A stretch of DNA of 37,796 nucleotides from Bacteroidia bacterium (GCA_026391475.1 JAPLED010000051.1:1-37796), one strand, 5' to 3'. Shown: positions 1-10,509, counted from the stretch's first letter. Translations and numbers: made by a program. Notes: generated by a model not told the origin, from the letters alone.

Positions 1-466
1 CCGTTTTTTCAAGAAGGACAAACGGATAATCTGTAGTCCGAAGCGTCCTTATTGTATTATCATCAGCTGCATCACCAAGCAGAATAAGACCACTATAGAA
101 CTTTTTAAACGCTCCCACCAGCCGGTCGTATCTTTGATCATCCGGATCTTTTGTCACAATAGAGAATCCGACTCCAATACTTGAAAATGCTTTTTGAAGA
201 TAAGGTGTTATCTGATTGACAAAGGGATCACTAAGGGAAGGAACTATCATCCCCAGAACACCAGGCTTATCTTCAACGGGCGAAGTTTCATTTTTTTCGT
301 GCAGCGATTCAAAATAGCCCATTTGCCTTGCAAGGGTGAGCACTTTTTCCTGTGTATCCTTGCGGATTCCTTGCTGGTCTGCTTTGTTATTAAGTACAAG
401 CGATACTAATGTACCCGACACGCCCAGCCTTGCAGCTAAATCTTTGTTTTTAAATTTTTTACCCAT
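1..466 (-). CDS. LacI/GalR-family transcriptional regulator, N-terminal part (cut by window edge)
   Basis: The reading frame is open from an ATG at 464-466 (minus) to the left edge, about 155 residues, with no stop. The first ~25 residues (MGKKFKNKDLAARLGVSGTL...) form the LacI-type helix-turn-helix; KDLAARLGVS followed by TLVSLVLN is the usual recognition segment and GIRKDTQEKVLTLARQMGY the hinge side. From about residue 70 the periplasmic-binding-protein-like fold starts (PGVLGMIVPSLSDPFVNQI), which binds a small effector, usually a sugar, in this family. The C-terminal half lies outside the window, so the ligand and target genes cannot be inferred. The nearest gene, yidC, is on the same strand upstream, separated by 345 bp that include a repeat element, so the regulator is probably transcribed by itself. 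Confidence 0.85.
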   Translation of the reverse strand, partial: MGKKFKNKDLAARLGVSGTLVSLVLNNKADQQGIRKDTQEKVLTLARQMGYFESLHEKNETSPVEDKPGVLGMIVPSLSDPFVNQITPYLQKAFSSIGVGFSIVTKDPDDQRYDRLVGAFKKFYSGLILLGDAADDNTIRTLRTTDYPFVLLEKT

Positions 467-558
467 TTCCCCTAAAAATTGGAAGAAATAAATTTAGTAC
501 TTTTTTCGAACCTGCGGATATATTTATGAATTTTTAACTATTATAAAAAGAAGATGCC

Positions 559-782
559 GTCTTAAAAGTGTTTTCAACCACCCCGTCATTGCCCTTCGGG
601 CATGACACCCCTCCTTTAAAAAGGTGGGGAAAGTATTGATATACAATATTATAATTTTCTCCTCCTCTTCAGAGTTAAAAAGGTGGGGAAAGTATTGATA
701 TACAATATTATAATTTTCTCCTCCTCTTCAGAGAGGAGTACCCTGACCGAAGCGTCAGGGTGAGGTGGTGGGCTTTTGAGAC
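559..782. repeat. MITE-like palindromic element with imperfect terminal inverted repeats
   Basis: The ends are GTCTTAAAAG (559-568) and CTTTTGAGAC (773-782), inverted repeats matching at 9 of 10 positions; inside them are ACCACC (578-583 region) and GGTGGTGGG counterparts. Internal hairpins are TGCCC/GGGCA (590-602), CTCCTCT/AGAGGAG (721-738) and ACCCTGAC/GTCAGGGT (740-761). There is no coding potential. It fills most of the 345-bp gap between yidC and the LacI-type gene. I infer a short non-autonomous mobile or dispersed element; no transposase is nearby. Confidence 0.6.
616..733. repeat. 59-bp exact tandem duplication inside the palindromic element
   Basis: The unit beginning TTAAAAAGGTGGGG and ending CCTCTTCAGAG is present at 616-674 and again, base for base, at 675-733. 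An identical copy of this length implies a recent duplication or slippage event, or an assembly artefact. Without it the host element would be about 165 bp. Confidence 0.9.
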
Positions 783-811
783 AACCTCTATGAAGGTGTT
801 GGTTCAGCAAA

Positions 812-2776
812 CTATTTTTTAGGAGGGTTAATTCCCCGTTGCTTAGCAGCAGCTTCGAGACGTTGCTGCCATTTGGATTTTTTCAAGGGTTTCTTTTTAT
901 TCTCCTCGAGTTTTGCCAGAACCGCATCGGCATTAATAAATCTTTTCGAAATTACATTCTGGCCATAGGTAATCATATTTGCAAGGAAATAGTAATAGGT
1001 TAGGCCTGAAGAGAAATTATTCAGAAACACCATGAACATTACGGGCATCATATACATCATCATCTTCATTCCGGGTTGATCAGAACCCGGAGAAGAACCC
1101 GTCATCTTCATCGTAAGCAATGTTGAAGCAGTCATAAGCAGTGTAAAAAGGCTTACATGGTCCCCATACATTGGAATAATGAATGGAAGGGTTAATATTG
1201 AATCGTATGTTGATAAGTCTTTAGCCCACAGGAAGTGCTCCTGCCTTAATTCAATTGAAACCGGGAAAAACCTGTACATAGCAAAGAGTATAGGCATCTG
1301 AAGCAGCATTGGAAGACATCCTCCCATCGGGTTCACTCCTGCCCTCTTATACAGATCCATAGTAGCCTGTTGCTTTTTCATTGCATCTTCCTTCTTAGGA
1401 AATTTCTTTCCAAGCTCTTCTACCATTGGCTTAAGAACCTGCATTTTTGCCTGCGACTGGTAAGATTTAAAGGTAAGGGGGAATAGAACGAGCTTGATAA
1501 TTATTGTCAGGATCAGAATGATAATACCATAATTACCAATGAAATTGTCAAGCCAGTTAAAGATTGGAATAATAGCAAATCTGCTGATCCAGCCAATGAT
1601 ATTCTTACCAAGAAAAACTAATTTTTCAAGTTCGAGCCCTTCTTTTTTGAGAGTAGTAATGGAATTTGGCCCGTAATATAGCTTCATACTTATAGCATTT
1701 GAAGAGCCAGGATTAAAAGGTACTCCGATCTCAGATGTGTAATACCTGATATATTTACTGGAGGTTAATGTCCTTGTTGATGAAAAGGAGCCATTCAGAA
1801 AGAAATCGTTTGTTAAAATCACTGTCGAAAAAAACTGATCCTGAAATGCAATCCAGCTAAGTTTGGTAGTAATATCAACTTTCTCATCCTTAGTTGACCT
1901 TAACCTCAAACCAGCGACATCATCCTGAAAATATTTATACTTAATTGTTGAATAATTTTCTTCATTCTGGCGTCCTTTTTCCTGTTTGGGTATGTACATT
2001 TTCCAATCTAAGGTGAGGCTGTTTTGATTTGAAGCTATGATGCCTTCCATTGATTTGAATGTAACATCAAAGTCAACCATATACTTATCAGGAGCAAGTG
2101 TGTATTTATATTCAATATATTTATCATCACCAGCCATTAACCTCAGAATGACACTATCCGGCTGAGAACTTACAACAAATGATTTTTGGTCTGTTACGGG
2201 TTTGAAATAAAGGTTGTTTGTCTGAACGGCTTTATTATCCGTAGTGAAAAAATTAAAACCAAAAACAGTTGAGTCACCTGAAAATAATATTAAAGGAAGT
2301 GAATCATAGGTCCTGTAGTCTTTTAATCGTGCAGAATAAACCCTTCCACCCTTAAGTGATATTTTAAGTTCAACCTTATTATTTTCAAGAGTGATAAATT
2401 CGTTTTCACCTGATGCCGACCGGGCAAATATTCCATATTGGTTTATATCTGTAGGGACAGCAGAAGTGCTTGTTGCCGGAATTCCGGTTTTTGACTGTTG
2501 TGAGCTTACAGTATCAGTCTTTTGGATTTCAGGGACAATCCCAAGTTTTAGGTTGATTTCATTTATTTTTGCAATTGCATCAGGTTGATTGGGTTTAAAT
2601 CTCAGGGCATTAATATATTCTTCTCTTGCTGATTCCAGTTCACCTTTGGCATAATGAGATTCTGCAACAATGACAGCTTTCTCATACGATTTATTCCTCC
2701 GGCTGCTATTAAATATGCTAAACCCTATGAAGATTGCAAAAATCAGAATAATGCCTGTTATTGTATTTCTATCCAT
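812..2776 (-). CDS. yidC: Membrane protein insertase YidC, with TPR-like N-terminal insertion
   Basis: YidC inserts and folds inner-membrane proteins alone or with SecYEG. At 654 residues it is of Gram-negative type: an N-terminal signal-anchor (MDRNTITGIILIFAIFIGFS), a large periplasmic beta domain (about 110-380), then the conserved insertase domain (about 390-630). That domain contains TIIIKLVLFPLTFKSYQSQAKM, whose lysine in IIIKLVLFP sits where E. coli YidC has its groove arginine, the MGGCLPMLLQMPILFAMYRFF helix, and a basic tail ending NPPKK. The odd part is residues 31-79, which read as a tetratricopeptide-like helix pair (SHYAKGELESAREEYINALR, then FKPNQPDAIAKINEINLKLG); the families I know have a low-complexity linker here. 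It follows pyrG by 87 bp on the same strand, so co-transcription is possible. Confidence 0.97.
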   Translation of the reverse strand: MDRNTITGIILIFAIFIGFSIFNSSRRNKSYEKAVIVAESHYAKGELESAREEYINALRFKPNQPDAIAKINEINLKLGIVPEIQKTDTVSSQQSKTGIPATSTSAVPTDINQYGIFARSASGENEFITLENNKVELKISLKGGRVYSARLKDYRTYDSLPLILFSGDSTVFGFNFFTTDNKAVQTNNLYFKPVTDQKSFVVSSQPDSVILRLMAGDDKYIEYKYTLAPDKYMVDFDVTFKSMEGIIASNQNSLTLDWKMYIPKQEKGRQNEENYSTIKYKYFQDDVAGLRLRSTKDEKVDITTKLSWIAFQDQFFSTVILTNDFFLNGSFSSTRTLTSSKYIRYYTSEIGVPFNPGSSNAISMKLYYGPNSITTLKKEGLELEKLVFLGKNIIGWISRFAIIPIFNWLDNFIGNYGIIILILTIIIKLVLFPLTFKSYQSQAKMQVLKPMVEELGKKFPKKEDAMKKQQATMDLYKRAGVNPMGGCLPMLLQMPILFAMYRFFPVSIELRQEHFLWAKDLSTYDSILTLPFIIPMYGDHVSLFTLLMTASTLLTMKMTGSSPGSDQPGMKMMMYMMPVMFMVFLNNFSSGLTYYYFLANMITYGQNVISKRFINADAVLAKLEENKKKPLKKSKWQQRLEAAAKQRGINPPKK

Positions 2777-2843
2777 TCTTTCAGGTGAATTAAGTTAAAT
2801 TGTTTTTGATTTATAAATTCTGCGATTAATAATTATCTTGTTG

Positions 2844-2863
2844 AAACGCAATGCATTGCGTTT
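2844..2863. promoter_or_regulatory. 20-bp perfect palindrome between pyrG and yidC
   Basis: AAACGCAATG and CATTGCGTTT abut with no loop, directly after the pyrG stop codon (2864-2866, minus). As RNA it would form a hairpin at the pyrG mRNA end, but on the minus strand it is followed by CAACAAG rather than a U-tract, so it is not a classic terminator. It may be a dimer-binding operator for yidC or an mRNA processing or stabilising hairpin. Confidence 0.45.
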
Positions 2864-4483
<1,620 letters not shown>

Positions 4484-4506
4484 TTAACTATCTGATTTCA
4501 TTTTTA

Positions 4507-6405
4507 TTAATCATCAAGACCTGACTGGTCTATCATCTTGACTTTTTCTTCAAGTGTTTTAATCATTTTTTTTGCGTTATCGATTTTCTCTTCAACCTCT
4601 CTGATCATTGTATCAGCATTGGCTGATTTTGCAAAAAAGCCAATATTATTTTCCCACAAGACGATATCGCTTTCAAGCTGTTTGATTTTCGTAAAGAATT
4701 TATCCCGTTCATTCCGGACTTTTCTTGAGGCTTTTGGATTTGCCTTAAGATTGTCGAGTTTGGTTTTATATTTGAGAATATTTTTATCTTCATCTCCAAT
4801 TTTCAACTTATCAAACTCCTTATTAAGAGCATTCCGGTATTTATTTGTGATTTCATCTTTCATATTAAACGGAACGAATCCGATATCGGTCCATTTTCTT
4901 TGCAGTTCTTTAAGACGTTCGAACGCAGCGTGAACATCTGCTCCGGGTTCAAATTTCTCCAATTCCTCTATGATAGACAGTTTTGCTTTCAGGTTATCTT
5001 CATATGATGTATCCAATTGCGCAAAAAAGCTGGCTTTCCTATTGAAAAAGTGGTCGCATGCTTTTCGGAATCTCTTCCAGCTTCTTTCAGATTGTTTTCG
5101 GGGAACAGGGCCAATTTCTTTCCACTCTTTCTGGAGCTTTATCAAAGCATCGGAAGTTGATTTCCAGTCAGTACTCTCCTGAAGAACTTCAGACTGGATA
5201 CATAATTCCGTTTTAAGCTGCAGGTTATTCAGTTGAATCTCTTTATTGTCAGAGTAGAACCCTCTTTTCTTTTCGAAAAAGGCATCACAGGCATCCCTGA
5301 ATCGCTGATAGACTTTGTTATTTTGTTTTTTGGGAGCAAACCCAATAGTACGCCACATTTTCTGCAATTCAACAACCTTGTCAGCTCTTTCATCAAAATC
5401 TCTGAAGTTTTTCATCTCAAGTAAATTGATAGCTTCTACTTCCTCACAAAGAGATATCTTTGCCTCAAGGTTTTTCCTCTGGTCATCCTTCTGCTTTTCA
5501 AAATACTCATGGTGCCTTTTGTTGATCTGGGATGTTGCTTCTTTGAATCTTTCCCAAATCTCATTTTTCGATTCCAGAGGAACAGGTCCAATCTCGCGCC
5601 ACTGATCATGAAAGTCCTGCAAAAATCTGAAAGCATTTACAGGGTTTGGTTCAAGAAAAAGTTCTTCAGCTTTTTCACATAAAAGCACCTTAGCTTCGAG
5701 ATTCTTTTTGAGATCCAGATCTTTTAGCTCCTTATTTATTTTAATATAATCGTAGAAAATTTCTACATAATGATGATAATTTTCCCATAAATCCTTTAGG
5801 GATGTCTGAGGGACAACACCTATTGAATGCCATTCATTCTGAAGTGTTCTAAAGTCATGAAAAGTTTTATTTATTGACTCCTCTCTGTTGACAAGGTCCT
5901 TTATCTTATCGATTATATCATATTTTTTCTTAAGATTCTCATATTTCTCTGCTTCCAGTACCTTATTATAGTCAGTTTTTTTATCTTTATATTTTTCGAG
6001 CAGATGTTTTACATGAGCATCATCCGAATCAACCCAGGCTCTATAATCTTCTATTTTTCCACCATCATCAAGAAATTTGGTCTTTCTTTCATCTGCATCA
6101 AGCTTCAATTTCTTGTAGAAAAGTACTTTTATCCGTTCCACATCATCTCTGATTTCTGCAGTAGGCCGGTTTTCGATAATAAGACCCAGTGTATCAACCA
6201 GTTCATGCTTAGAATATCCTGAATAATCAACCGGTGGAAGTTCTATATCATCAAACTTATGAACATCTATTGGTTTGGGCTCTTCCTTCTCAGAGTCAAG
6301 TTTTTGCGCGTTTTCCGCTTGTGTGGCATCCTCAGATACGGTAGCATTTTCTTCAGCCCCGAAATGTTCTTCACGAACAGAGTCATCCGGATTTTTATTG
6401 ATCAT
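4507..6405 (-). CDS. DUF349 repeat protein, coiled-coil rich
   Basis: The protein is about 632 residues, with an acidic low-complexity N terminus (1-60) followed by roughly five tandem DUF349 units of about 75 residues. Each carries a W-x-x-I/T-G-x-V/A-P signature: WHSIGVVP, WREIGPVP, WRTIGFAP, WKEIGPVP, WTDIGFVP. The units are predicted all-helical with coiled coils and there is no signal peptide or membrane helix, so it should be cytoplasmic. The role of DUF349 is not established; I give no function. The ATG at 6403-6405 (preceded by AAAGGA 9 bases upstream) is preferred to an in-frame TTG two codons earlier. It heads the pyrG-yidC group. Confidence 0.9.
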   Translation of the reverse strand: MINKNPDDSVREEHFGAEENATVSEDATQAENAQKLDSEKEEPKPIDVHKFDDIELPPVDYSGYSKHELVDTLGLIIENRPTAEIRDDVERIKVLFYKKLKLDADERKTKFLDDGGKIEDYRAWVDSDDAHVKHLLEKYKDKKTDYNKVLEAEKYENLKKKYDIIDKIKDLVNREESINKTFHDFRTLQNEWHSIGVVPQTSLKDLWENYHHYVEIFYDYIKINKELKDLDLKKNLEAKVLLCEKAEELFLEPNPVNAFRFLQDFHDQWREIGPVPLESKNEIWERFKEATSQINKRHHEYFEKQKDDQRKNLEAKISLCEEVEAINLLEMKNFRDFDERADKVVELQKMWRTIGFAPKKQNNKVYQRFRDACDAFFEKKRGFYSDNKEIQLNNLQLKTELCIQSEVLQESTDWKSTSDALIKLQKEWKEIGPVPRKQSERSWKRFRKACDHFFNRKASFFAQLDTSYEDNLKAKLSIIEELEKFEPGADVHAAFERLKELQRKWTDIGFVPFNMKDEITNKYRNALNKEFDKLKIGDEDKNILKYKTKLDNLKANPKASRKVRNERDKFFTKIKQLESDIVLWENNIGFFAKSANADTMIREVEEKIDNAKKMIKTLEEKVKMIDQSGLDD

Positions 6406-6633
6406 AATCAATCCTTTTATGTTTCAGCTCATTATCAGTATTCTGCACCATGGCAATTCATGGAATTTTCAGAGTACGAAAATATTGAAATATTTAATAA
6501 AACTCAAAGTTTTGTCATAAATAAATGTGAGAATCAGGTATAAAGGCAATGCTAACCAGTCAGCAGGGAAAATAAAATGTTTTTAAAATCTTCTTTTCAT
6601 TTTACTTTGAATCCATATATAGCAGATATATTA

Positions 6634-6641
6634 TATATTTG
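6634..6641 (+). promoter_or_regulatory. Candidate Bacteroidota -7 element (TATATTTG) for the small protein gene
   Basis: TATATTTG fits TAnnTTTG. A TTTG lies at 6606-6609, a 24-base gap that is a little longer than the usual 19-21. It sits about 60 bp before the small gene at 6703. The rest of the 291-bp gap between DUF349 and this gene shows nothing else I can name. Confidence 0.4.
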
Positions 6642-6702
6642 GAACAGTATTTCGGGATAACCTGAAGTGCTATCAATACTATATTAATTTACATATTTCT
6701 CA

Positions 6703-6882
6703 ATGAATACGACTAAGGTAATTATTTTTTCTGCTGCTATGGCATTTTTGGCATTTCGTTTATATCAAAAATATATTAAAAAGGGAAAAGATAAACCAGG
6801 GGCTGGTACAAATCATTTCTCTGGTTCTTCATTTTCATCATCCTCCAAAGATGATGATTATGAACCATATTCGAAAAAATGA
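6703..6882 (+). CDS. Small membrane-anchored protein, 59 residues, unknown function
   Basis: An ATG-to-TGA frame (MNTTKVIIFSAAMAFLAFRL...) gives a single N-terminal hydrophobic helix (about 6-20), a basic stretch (QKYIKKGKDK), then a Ser-rich, Asp-rich tail (SGSSFSSSS, KDDDYEPYSKK). It has no double glycine and no cysteine, so it does not resemble a bacteriocin precursor. It has its own candidate promoter and converges on the adaptor gene with only a 7-bp gap. Composition and the conserved look of a short signal-anchor protein argue for a real gene, but without comparison this is a moderate call. Confidence 0.5.
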   Translation: MNTTKVIIFSAAMAFLAFRLYQKYIKKGKDKPGAGTNHFSGSSFSSSSKDDDYEPYSKK

Positions 6883-6889
6883 TATAGGA

Positions 6890-8185
6890 TTATCTTTTAT
6901 TCTTTGAAATCAGGTATCGGAACGGATTAACTATCTTTTGAAGAAGACGGACATCCTCAGTAATGATTTCTGCAGTTCCCTGCATATTCTGATTAAACTC
7001 GAGCTTTCGATTGTATAAGGTGGTAAGACCAGATGGAAGCTCAATCTCAATAACATAGGTGTCGCCGGCGGGGACAAGTGATTTGGTTTTTATCTTTCCT
7101 TTCAACATTCCATATTCAAGATATGGATAGCTGCTAAGCTTAATATTTACATCCTGGCCGGGCTTAACTTTTCCGGATCTTTGCATCTTAAGATATATCC
7201 GGCCAATATATTTACCCGGGTTATCAGGAACTATCGCCAGTACAGGTTCATCTTTATTTACTGATTGATTCTCACTCCAGAATTTTGTAAAAGTTACAAT
7301 ACCTCCGATTGGTGAAATCAGAAGATAGTCATTCTCCCATATTTTAACCTGGGCTTTCAAATTTCCAAATGACTCATTCAGAGAGGAATAAAGTTTTTCC
7401 ATCTCTTCTGTTTTTTTGAGTGAATATTCCTTCAGAAGTTCTTCCTCATTTGTCTGATCGATTATTTTGGCTGATATTTCGTTCCGGATCGAATTAAAAT
7501 CAATCTTCTGTTTCAAAAAAGTCTGCTCGGATTTATCCAATTCACCTGCAGGAATAACAGTATCTGCCTTAAAAAGTGAAAGCGATCTTTGATGTCTGAT
7601 AGAATCGAGAACCAGATTCTCAGAGTAGAGTTTTTCACTCTGCCTCAAACCTTTAAGGTAAATGGCTATCTGAGACAGTTTTTCTCTCGAAGAGCTTATT
7701 TTATTTCCATATAGATCATTTTTAATAAAATTCTGATATTCCAGCAGTGCCTTTCTGAAGGTACCATAATATATCTGCACTTCACCAAGTTCAGCCATTT
7801 CAGATACAGATTCTATTGAAAGAGCATTAACCCTGGTCACAGTATCGGTAAATTTTCTGAGCTTTTCTATCTCATTAATTGTAGCAGCAGTCTGCATTAC
7901 TGCCAATACCTGACCTTTAGATACCTTTCCTTTATCGCTGATATTCAGGTGCTTAATTCTGCCTGTAATTTTCGATACAAGTGTTACAGGTGGATTTTCG
8001 GTAGTAATTTCAACCGGGGCAGGGATTGTATCGGGATACCTGATTAACCAGGCAAAAAGAATAAACAGAACAAATATTGAAAACATAACCGTAGTTCCCC
8101 ATCTGAGAATTTTTCTCGGAGGATTTCCCATAATCTCCTTTACAGGGTCAGAATATAATATTTCGGGTTTGCGATCTTTCATCAA
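6890..8185 (-). CDS. HlyD-type membrane-fusion (adaptor) protein of a peptide exporter
   Basis: The adaptor links an inner-membrane ABC exporter to the outer membrane in type I-like secretion. Of 431 residues, the N terminus is cytoplasmic, one membrane helix lies at about 30-48 (GTTVMFSIFVLFILFAWLI), and then come the first lipoyl half (about 70-95, SKITGRIKHLNISDKGKVSKGQVLAVM), a long alpha-helical coiled-coil hairpin (about 95-300), the second lipoyl half (SPIGGIVTFTKFW) and the beta-barrel region to residue ~405. It starts 6 bp after the C39 exporter gene on the same strand, an obvious two-gene operon. A second Met at residue 2 is an equally good start. The pairing with a peptidase-type exporter says its cargo is a leader peptide rather than a large toxin. 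Confidence 0.93.
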   Translation of the reverse strand: MMKDRKPEILYSDPVKEIMGNPPRKILRWGTTVMFSIFVLFILFAWLIRYPDTIPAPVEITTENPPVTLVSKITGRIKHLNISDKGKVSKGQVLAVMQTAATINEIEKLRKFTDTVTRVNALSIESVSEMAELGEVQIYYGTFRKALLEYQNFIKNDLYGNKISSSREKLSQIAIYLKGLRQSEKLYSENLVLDSIRHQRSLSLFKADTVIPAGELDKSEQTFLKQKIDFNSIRNEISAKIIDQTNEEELLKEYSLKKTEEMEKLYSSLNESFGNLKAQVKIWENDYLLISPIGGIVTFTKFWSENQSVNKDEPVLAIVPDNPGKYIGRIYLKMQRSGKVKPGQDVNIKLSSYPYLEYGMLKGKIKTKSLVPAGDTYVIEIELPSGLTTLYNRKLEFNQNMQGTAEIITEDVRLLQKIVNPFRYLISKNKR

Positions 8186-8191
8186 TCATTC

Positions 8192-10378
8192 CTAATTACC
8201 CAGTTCAAGTTGATTTTTTACAAGATTAAAATAGGCTCCCCGCTTCACAATTAGCGACTCATGAGTACCTGTCTCAATTATCCTGCCACCGTCAAGGACA
8301 ACAATTTTATCAGCGTCTTTTACAGTACTGAGCCTATGTGCAACAACTATAACAGTCTTACCCTCAAAGAATCCGGCAAGGTTTTCGACAATAGCTTTTT
8401 CATTGTTAGCATCAAGAGAATTGGTTGCTTCATCGAAGATTATAATATCGGGGTTCTTATAAATTACCCGGGCAATAAGAAGACGTTGTTTCTGCCCTTC
8501 GCTTAATCCGTGACCATTTGCTCCAATTTTGGTGTTATATCCGAGAGGAAGTGACTCGATAAAACCTTTTATGTTAGCAACTTCGACTGCATTAATCAAT
8601 TTTTCCTCATTGATCTCTTCAGATCCGGGAGCAATATTGGCAGCAATTGTATCGGGGAATAAAAAACCATCCTGCATAACAGCCCCCACTTTTTCCCTCC
8701 ATATTTTAAGGCTTAGATTCGACAAACGGGTATCTCCTATCAGAATCTCACCATTTACCGGTTGGTAAAATCCAAGTAGCATTTTAAGCAAAGTTGTCTT
8801 TCCGCTGCCGCTTGTCCCGACAATTGCAGTTATTTTATTCTCTTCTATGAAAAGGTCTGCATCTTTTATGGCAAACGGGGAGCGCGGACCTTCATATTGA
8901 TAGGAAAGGTTATTTATATATATATCTTTTTTATCAGGAAGCTTACGTACTTTCATTTCCGGATTTGGTTCCTCATCATCCATTTGATGAACTTCAGCCA
9001 GCCGGTCAAGACTCATTCTTGCATCCTGCGAAATGCGGAAGAATCCAATGATCTGGCTGACAGGCACATTCAGCTGACCTATTATAAACTGAACGGCAAG
9101 CATCATACCGAGGGTCATAGTACCTTTAAGAACTGCTGTAGCGGCAACTACTGTAATGAAAACATTGGTTACTTCATTAATAAATGTAGCTCCGGCTGAC
9201 TGGTATTGAATAATACTCAAACCTTTCACCTTTAATCCGAACAGGGAAGCCTGAAGCTTTTCCCAATCCCATCGCATGCTTAATTCACTTTGGGTCAACT
9301 TGATTTCCTGCATACCATTAACTATGTTTATCAGTTTGGTACCTGATGCAGACATCTGCTTAAAACGCTGATGATCGAGGTGGGCCCTTGATTTCATGAA
9401 CAGGGATACCCATATAATATATAAAGCTGAACCGGCAAGAAACAAAAAAAGGATCTTAATACTGAATATTGCGAGTACTATGCCAAATACAACCAGGTTG
9501 AAAAAAGAGAATAAGATATTCAGGCAGGCTGAAGTAAGAAATTCTTCAATTCTGTTGTTATCTTCAATCCGCTGAAGAATATCGCCGGTAAGCTTGGTAT
9601 CAAAAAAAGCAATTGGCAATGACATCAACTTTTGAAGGAATCCTGATATTACAGCTACATTCACCCTGGATCCGATATGAAGAAGCAGCCAACCTCTTAT
9701 AAATTCAACCGACATTCTGCCAAAAAGAAGTGCAAGTTGGGCAAAAAGGATCAGGTAAATAAAGCCTATATCATTATTATTAAGACCAATATCTATAATT
9801 GATTGAGTAAGAAACGGTATAACAAGTTGTATGCAACTTCCAAGAAGTAACCCAAGAACAAGCTGGAAAAAATATTTACGATAAAGACGGAAATATTTAA
9901 AAAGGAATCTGAACCCATTTGCCTTTTCATGCTCATTTTCGTTCTCAAAGAGTGATGGTGTTGGTTCAATTATTAAAACAAGTCCTGCCGGTTTTCCATC
10001 AGCAATTGTAGACGCCCAGCATTTAACAAATTCCTCGCGGGTGTACTTGACGAGGCCTGCTGCCGGATCGGCAACCCAGATTTTGTCATTCTTGATTTTG
10101 TATACGACGATGAAATGTTTTTGTCGCCAGTGCACAATGCATGGTAACGGGACATTTTCATTCAACATTTCAAAAGGAATTTTCACACCTATTGTCCTGA
10201 ACCCAAGAGAATCAGCAGCTTCAGAAAGCCCAAGAAATGAGACACCTTCCCTGGTTATGTAACACTTTTTTCTAAGTGATTCAAGTGAAAAACTCATTTT
10301 GTAAAACCCTGCTACCATCTTAAGACAAGCAGGTCCGCAATCCATTGCATCGGGTTGTTTTACAAAAGGGAAAGACAT
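8192..10378 (-). CDS. C39 peptidase-containing ABC exporter (bacteriocin/double-glycine peptide maturation and export)
   Basis: It cuts double-glycine leader peptides and exports the core using ATP. The 728 residues carry three domains. The N-terminal C39 cysteine peptidase (1-130) has Cys14 in DCGPACLKM, His88 in QKHFIVVYK and Asp104 in WVADPAAG, a complete catalytic set. A six-helix transmembrane domain spans about 165-450. The nucleotide-binding domain has Walker A GTSGSGKTT (521-529), the signature LSEGQ (625-629), Walker B IIIFDEAT (645 onward) and the H-loop His681 in VAHRLS. All key residues are intact. Its operon partner is the HlyD-type adaptor. It is transcribed divergently from the sigma factor across 155 bp. 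The likely cargo is the double-glycine peptide encoded at 14430-14567. Confidence 0.96.
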   Translation of the reverse strand: MSFPFVKQPDAMDCGPACLKMVAGFYKMSFSLESLRKKCYITREGVSFLGLSEAADSLGFRTIGVKIPFEMLNENVPLPCIVHWRQKHFIVVYKIKNDKIWVADPAAGLVKYTREEFVKCWASTIADGKPAGLVLIIEPTPSLFENENEHEKANGFRFLFKYFRLYRKYFFQLVLGLLLGSCIQLVIPFLTQSIIDIGLNNNDIGFIYLILFAQLALLFGRMSVEFIRGWLLLHIGSRVNVAVISGFLQKLMSLPIAFFDTKLTGDILQRIEDNNRIEEFLTSACLNILFSFFNLVVFGIVLAIFSIKILFLFLAGSALYIIWVSLFMKSRAHLDHQRFKQMSASGTKLINIVNGMQEIKLTQSELSMRWDWEKLQASLFGLKVKGLSIIQYQSAGATFINEVTNVFITVVAATAVLKGTMTLGMMLAVQFIIGQLNVPVSQIIGFFRISQDARMSLDRLAEVHQMDDEEPNPEMKVRKLPDKKDIYINNLSYQYEGPRSPFAIKDADLFIEENKITAIVGTSGSGKTTLLKMLLGFYQPVNGEILIGDTRLSNLSLKIWREKVGAVMQDGFLFPDTIAANIAPGSEEINEEKLINAVEVANIKGFIESLPLGYNTKIGANGHGLSEGQKQRLLIARVIYKNPDIIIFDEATNSLDANNEKAIVENLAGFFEGKTVIVVAHRLSTVKDADKIVVLDGGRIIETGTHESLIVKRGAYFNLVKNQLELGN

Positions 10379-10501
10379 TTGTATTTACAGGAGATTTATT
10401 TTTAAGTAAAGATATTTATATTTTGGTTAAGAGTATCCCGTAGTTCAGATAAAATCGAAACAAGCTGTGTTTTTAAAAATAGTTTTGGATTACGGAAATA
10501 T

Positions 10502-10509
10502 TATATTTG
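10502..10509 (+). promoter_or_regulatory. Candidate -7 promoter element TATATTTG for the sigma factor gene
   Basis: It matches TAnnTTTG exactly. It overlaps the upstream TTG codon (10507) that would otherwise be taken as the start of the sigma gene, which argues that translation begins further downstream. No good -33 TTTG is seen at the usual 19-21 base distance; the closest TTTG (10484-10487) is 14 bases away. Confidence 0.45.

Noticed and set aside
194-409. Plus-strand frame near the left edge
   Set aside because: It is opposite the LacI-type regulator, whose DNA-binding motif is clear.
559-782. CRISPR array (because of the exact tandem repeat)
   Set aside because: Only two adjoining units with no spacers and with palindromic, mobile-element-like ends.
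4538-4933. Long open frame (131 codons) antisense to the DUF349 gene
   Set aside because: It lies wholly opposite a strongly supported repeat protein, has low-complexity Ser/Leu/Phe composition and no recognisable domain.
6703-6882. Small protein considered as a second exported peptide of the module
   Set aside because: It has no Gly-Gly motif and carries a membrane helix rather than a GG leader.
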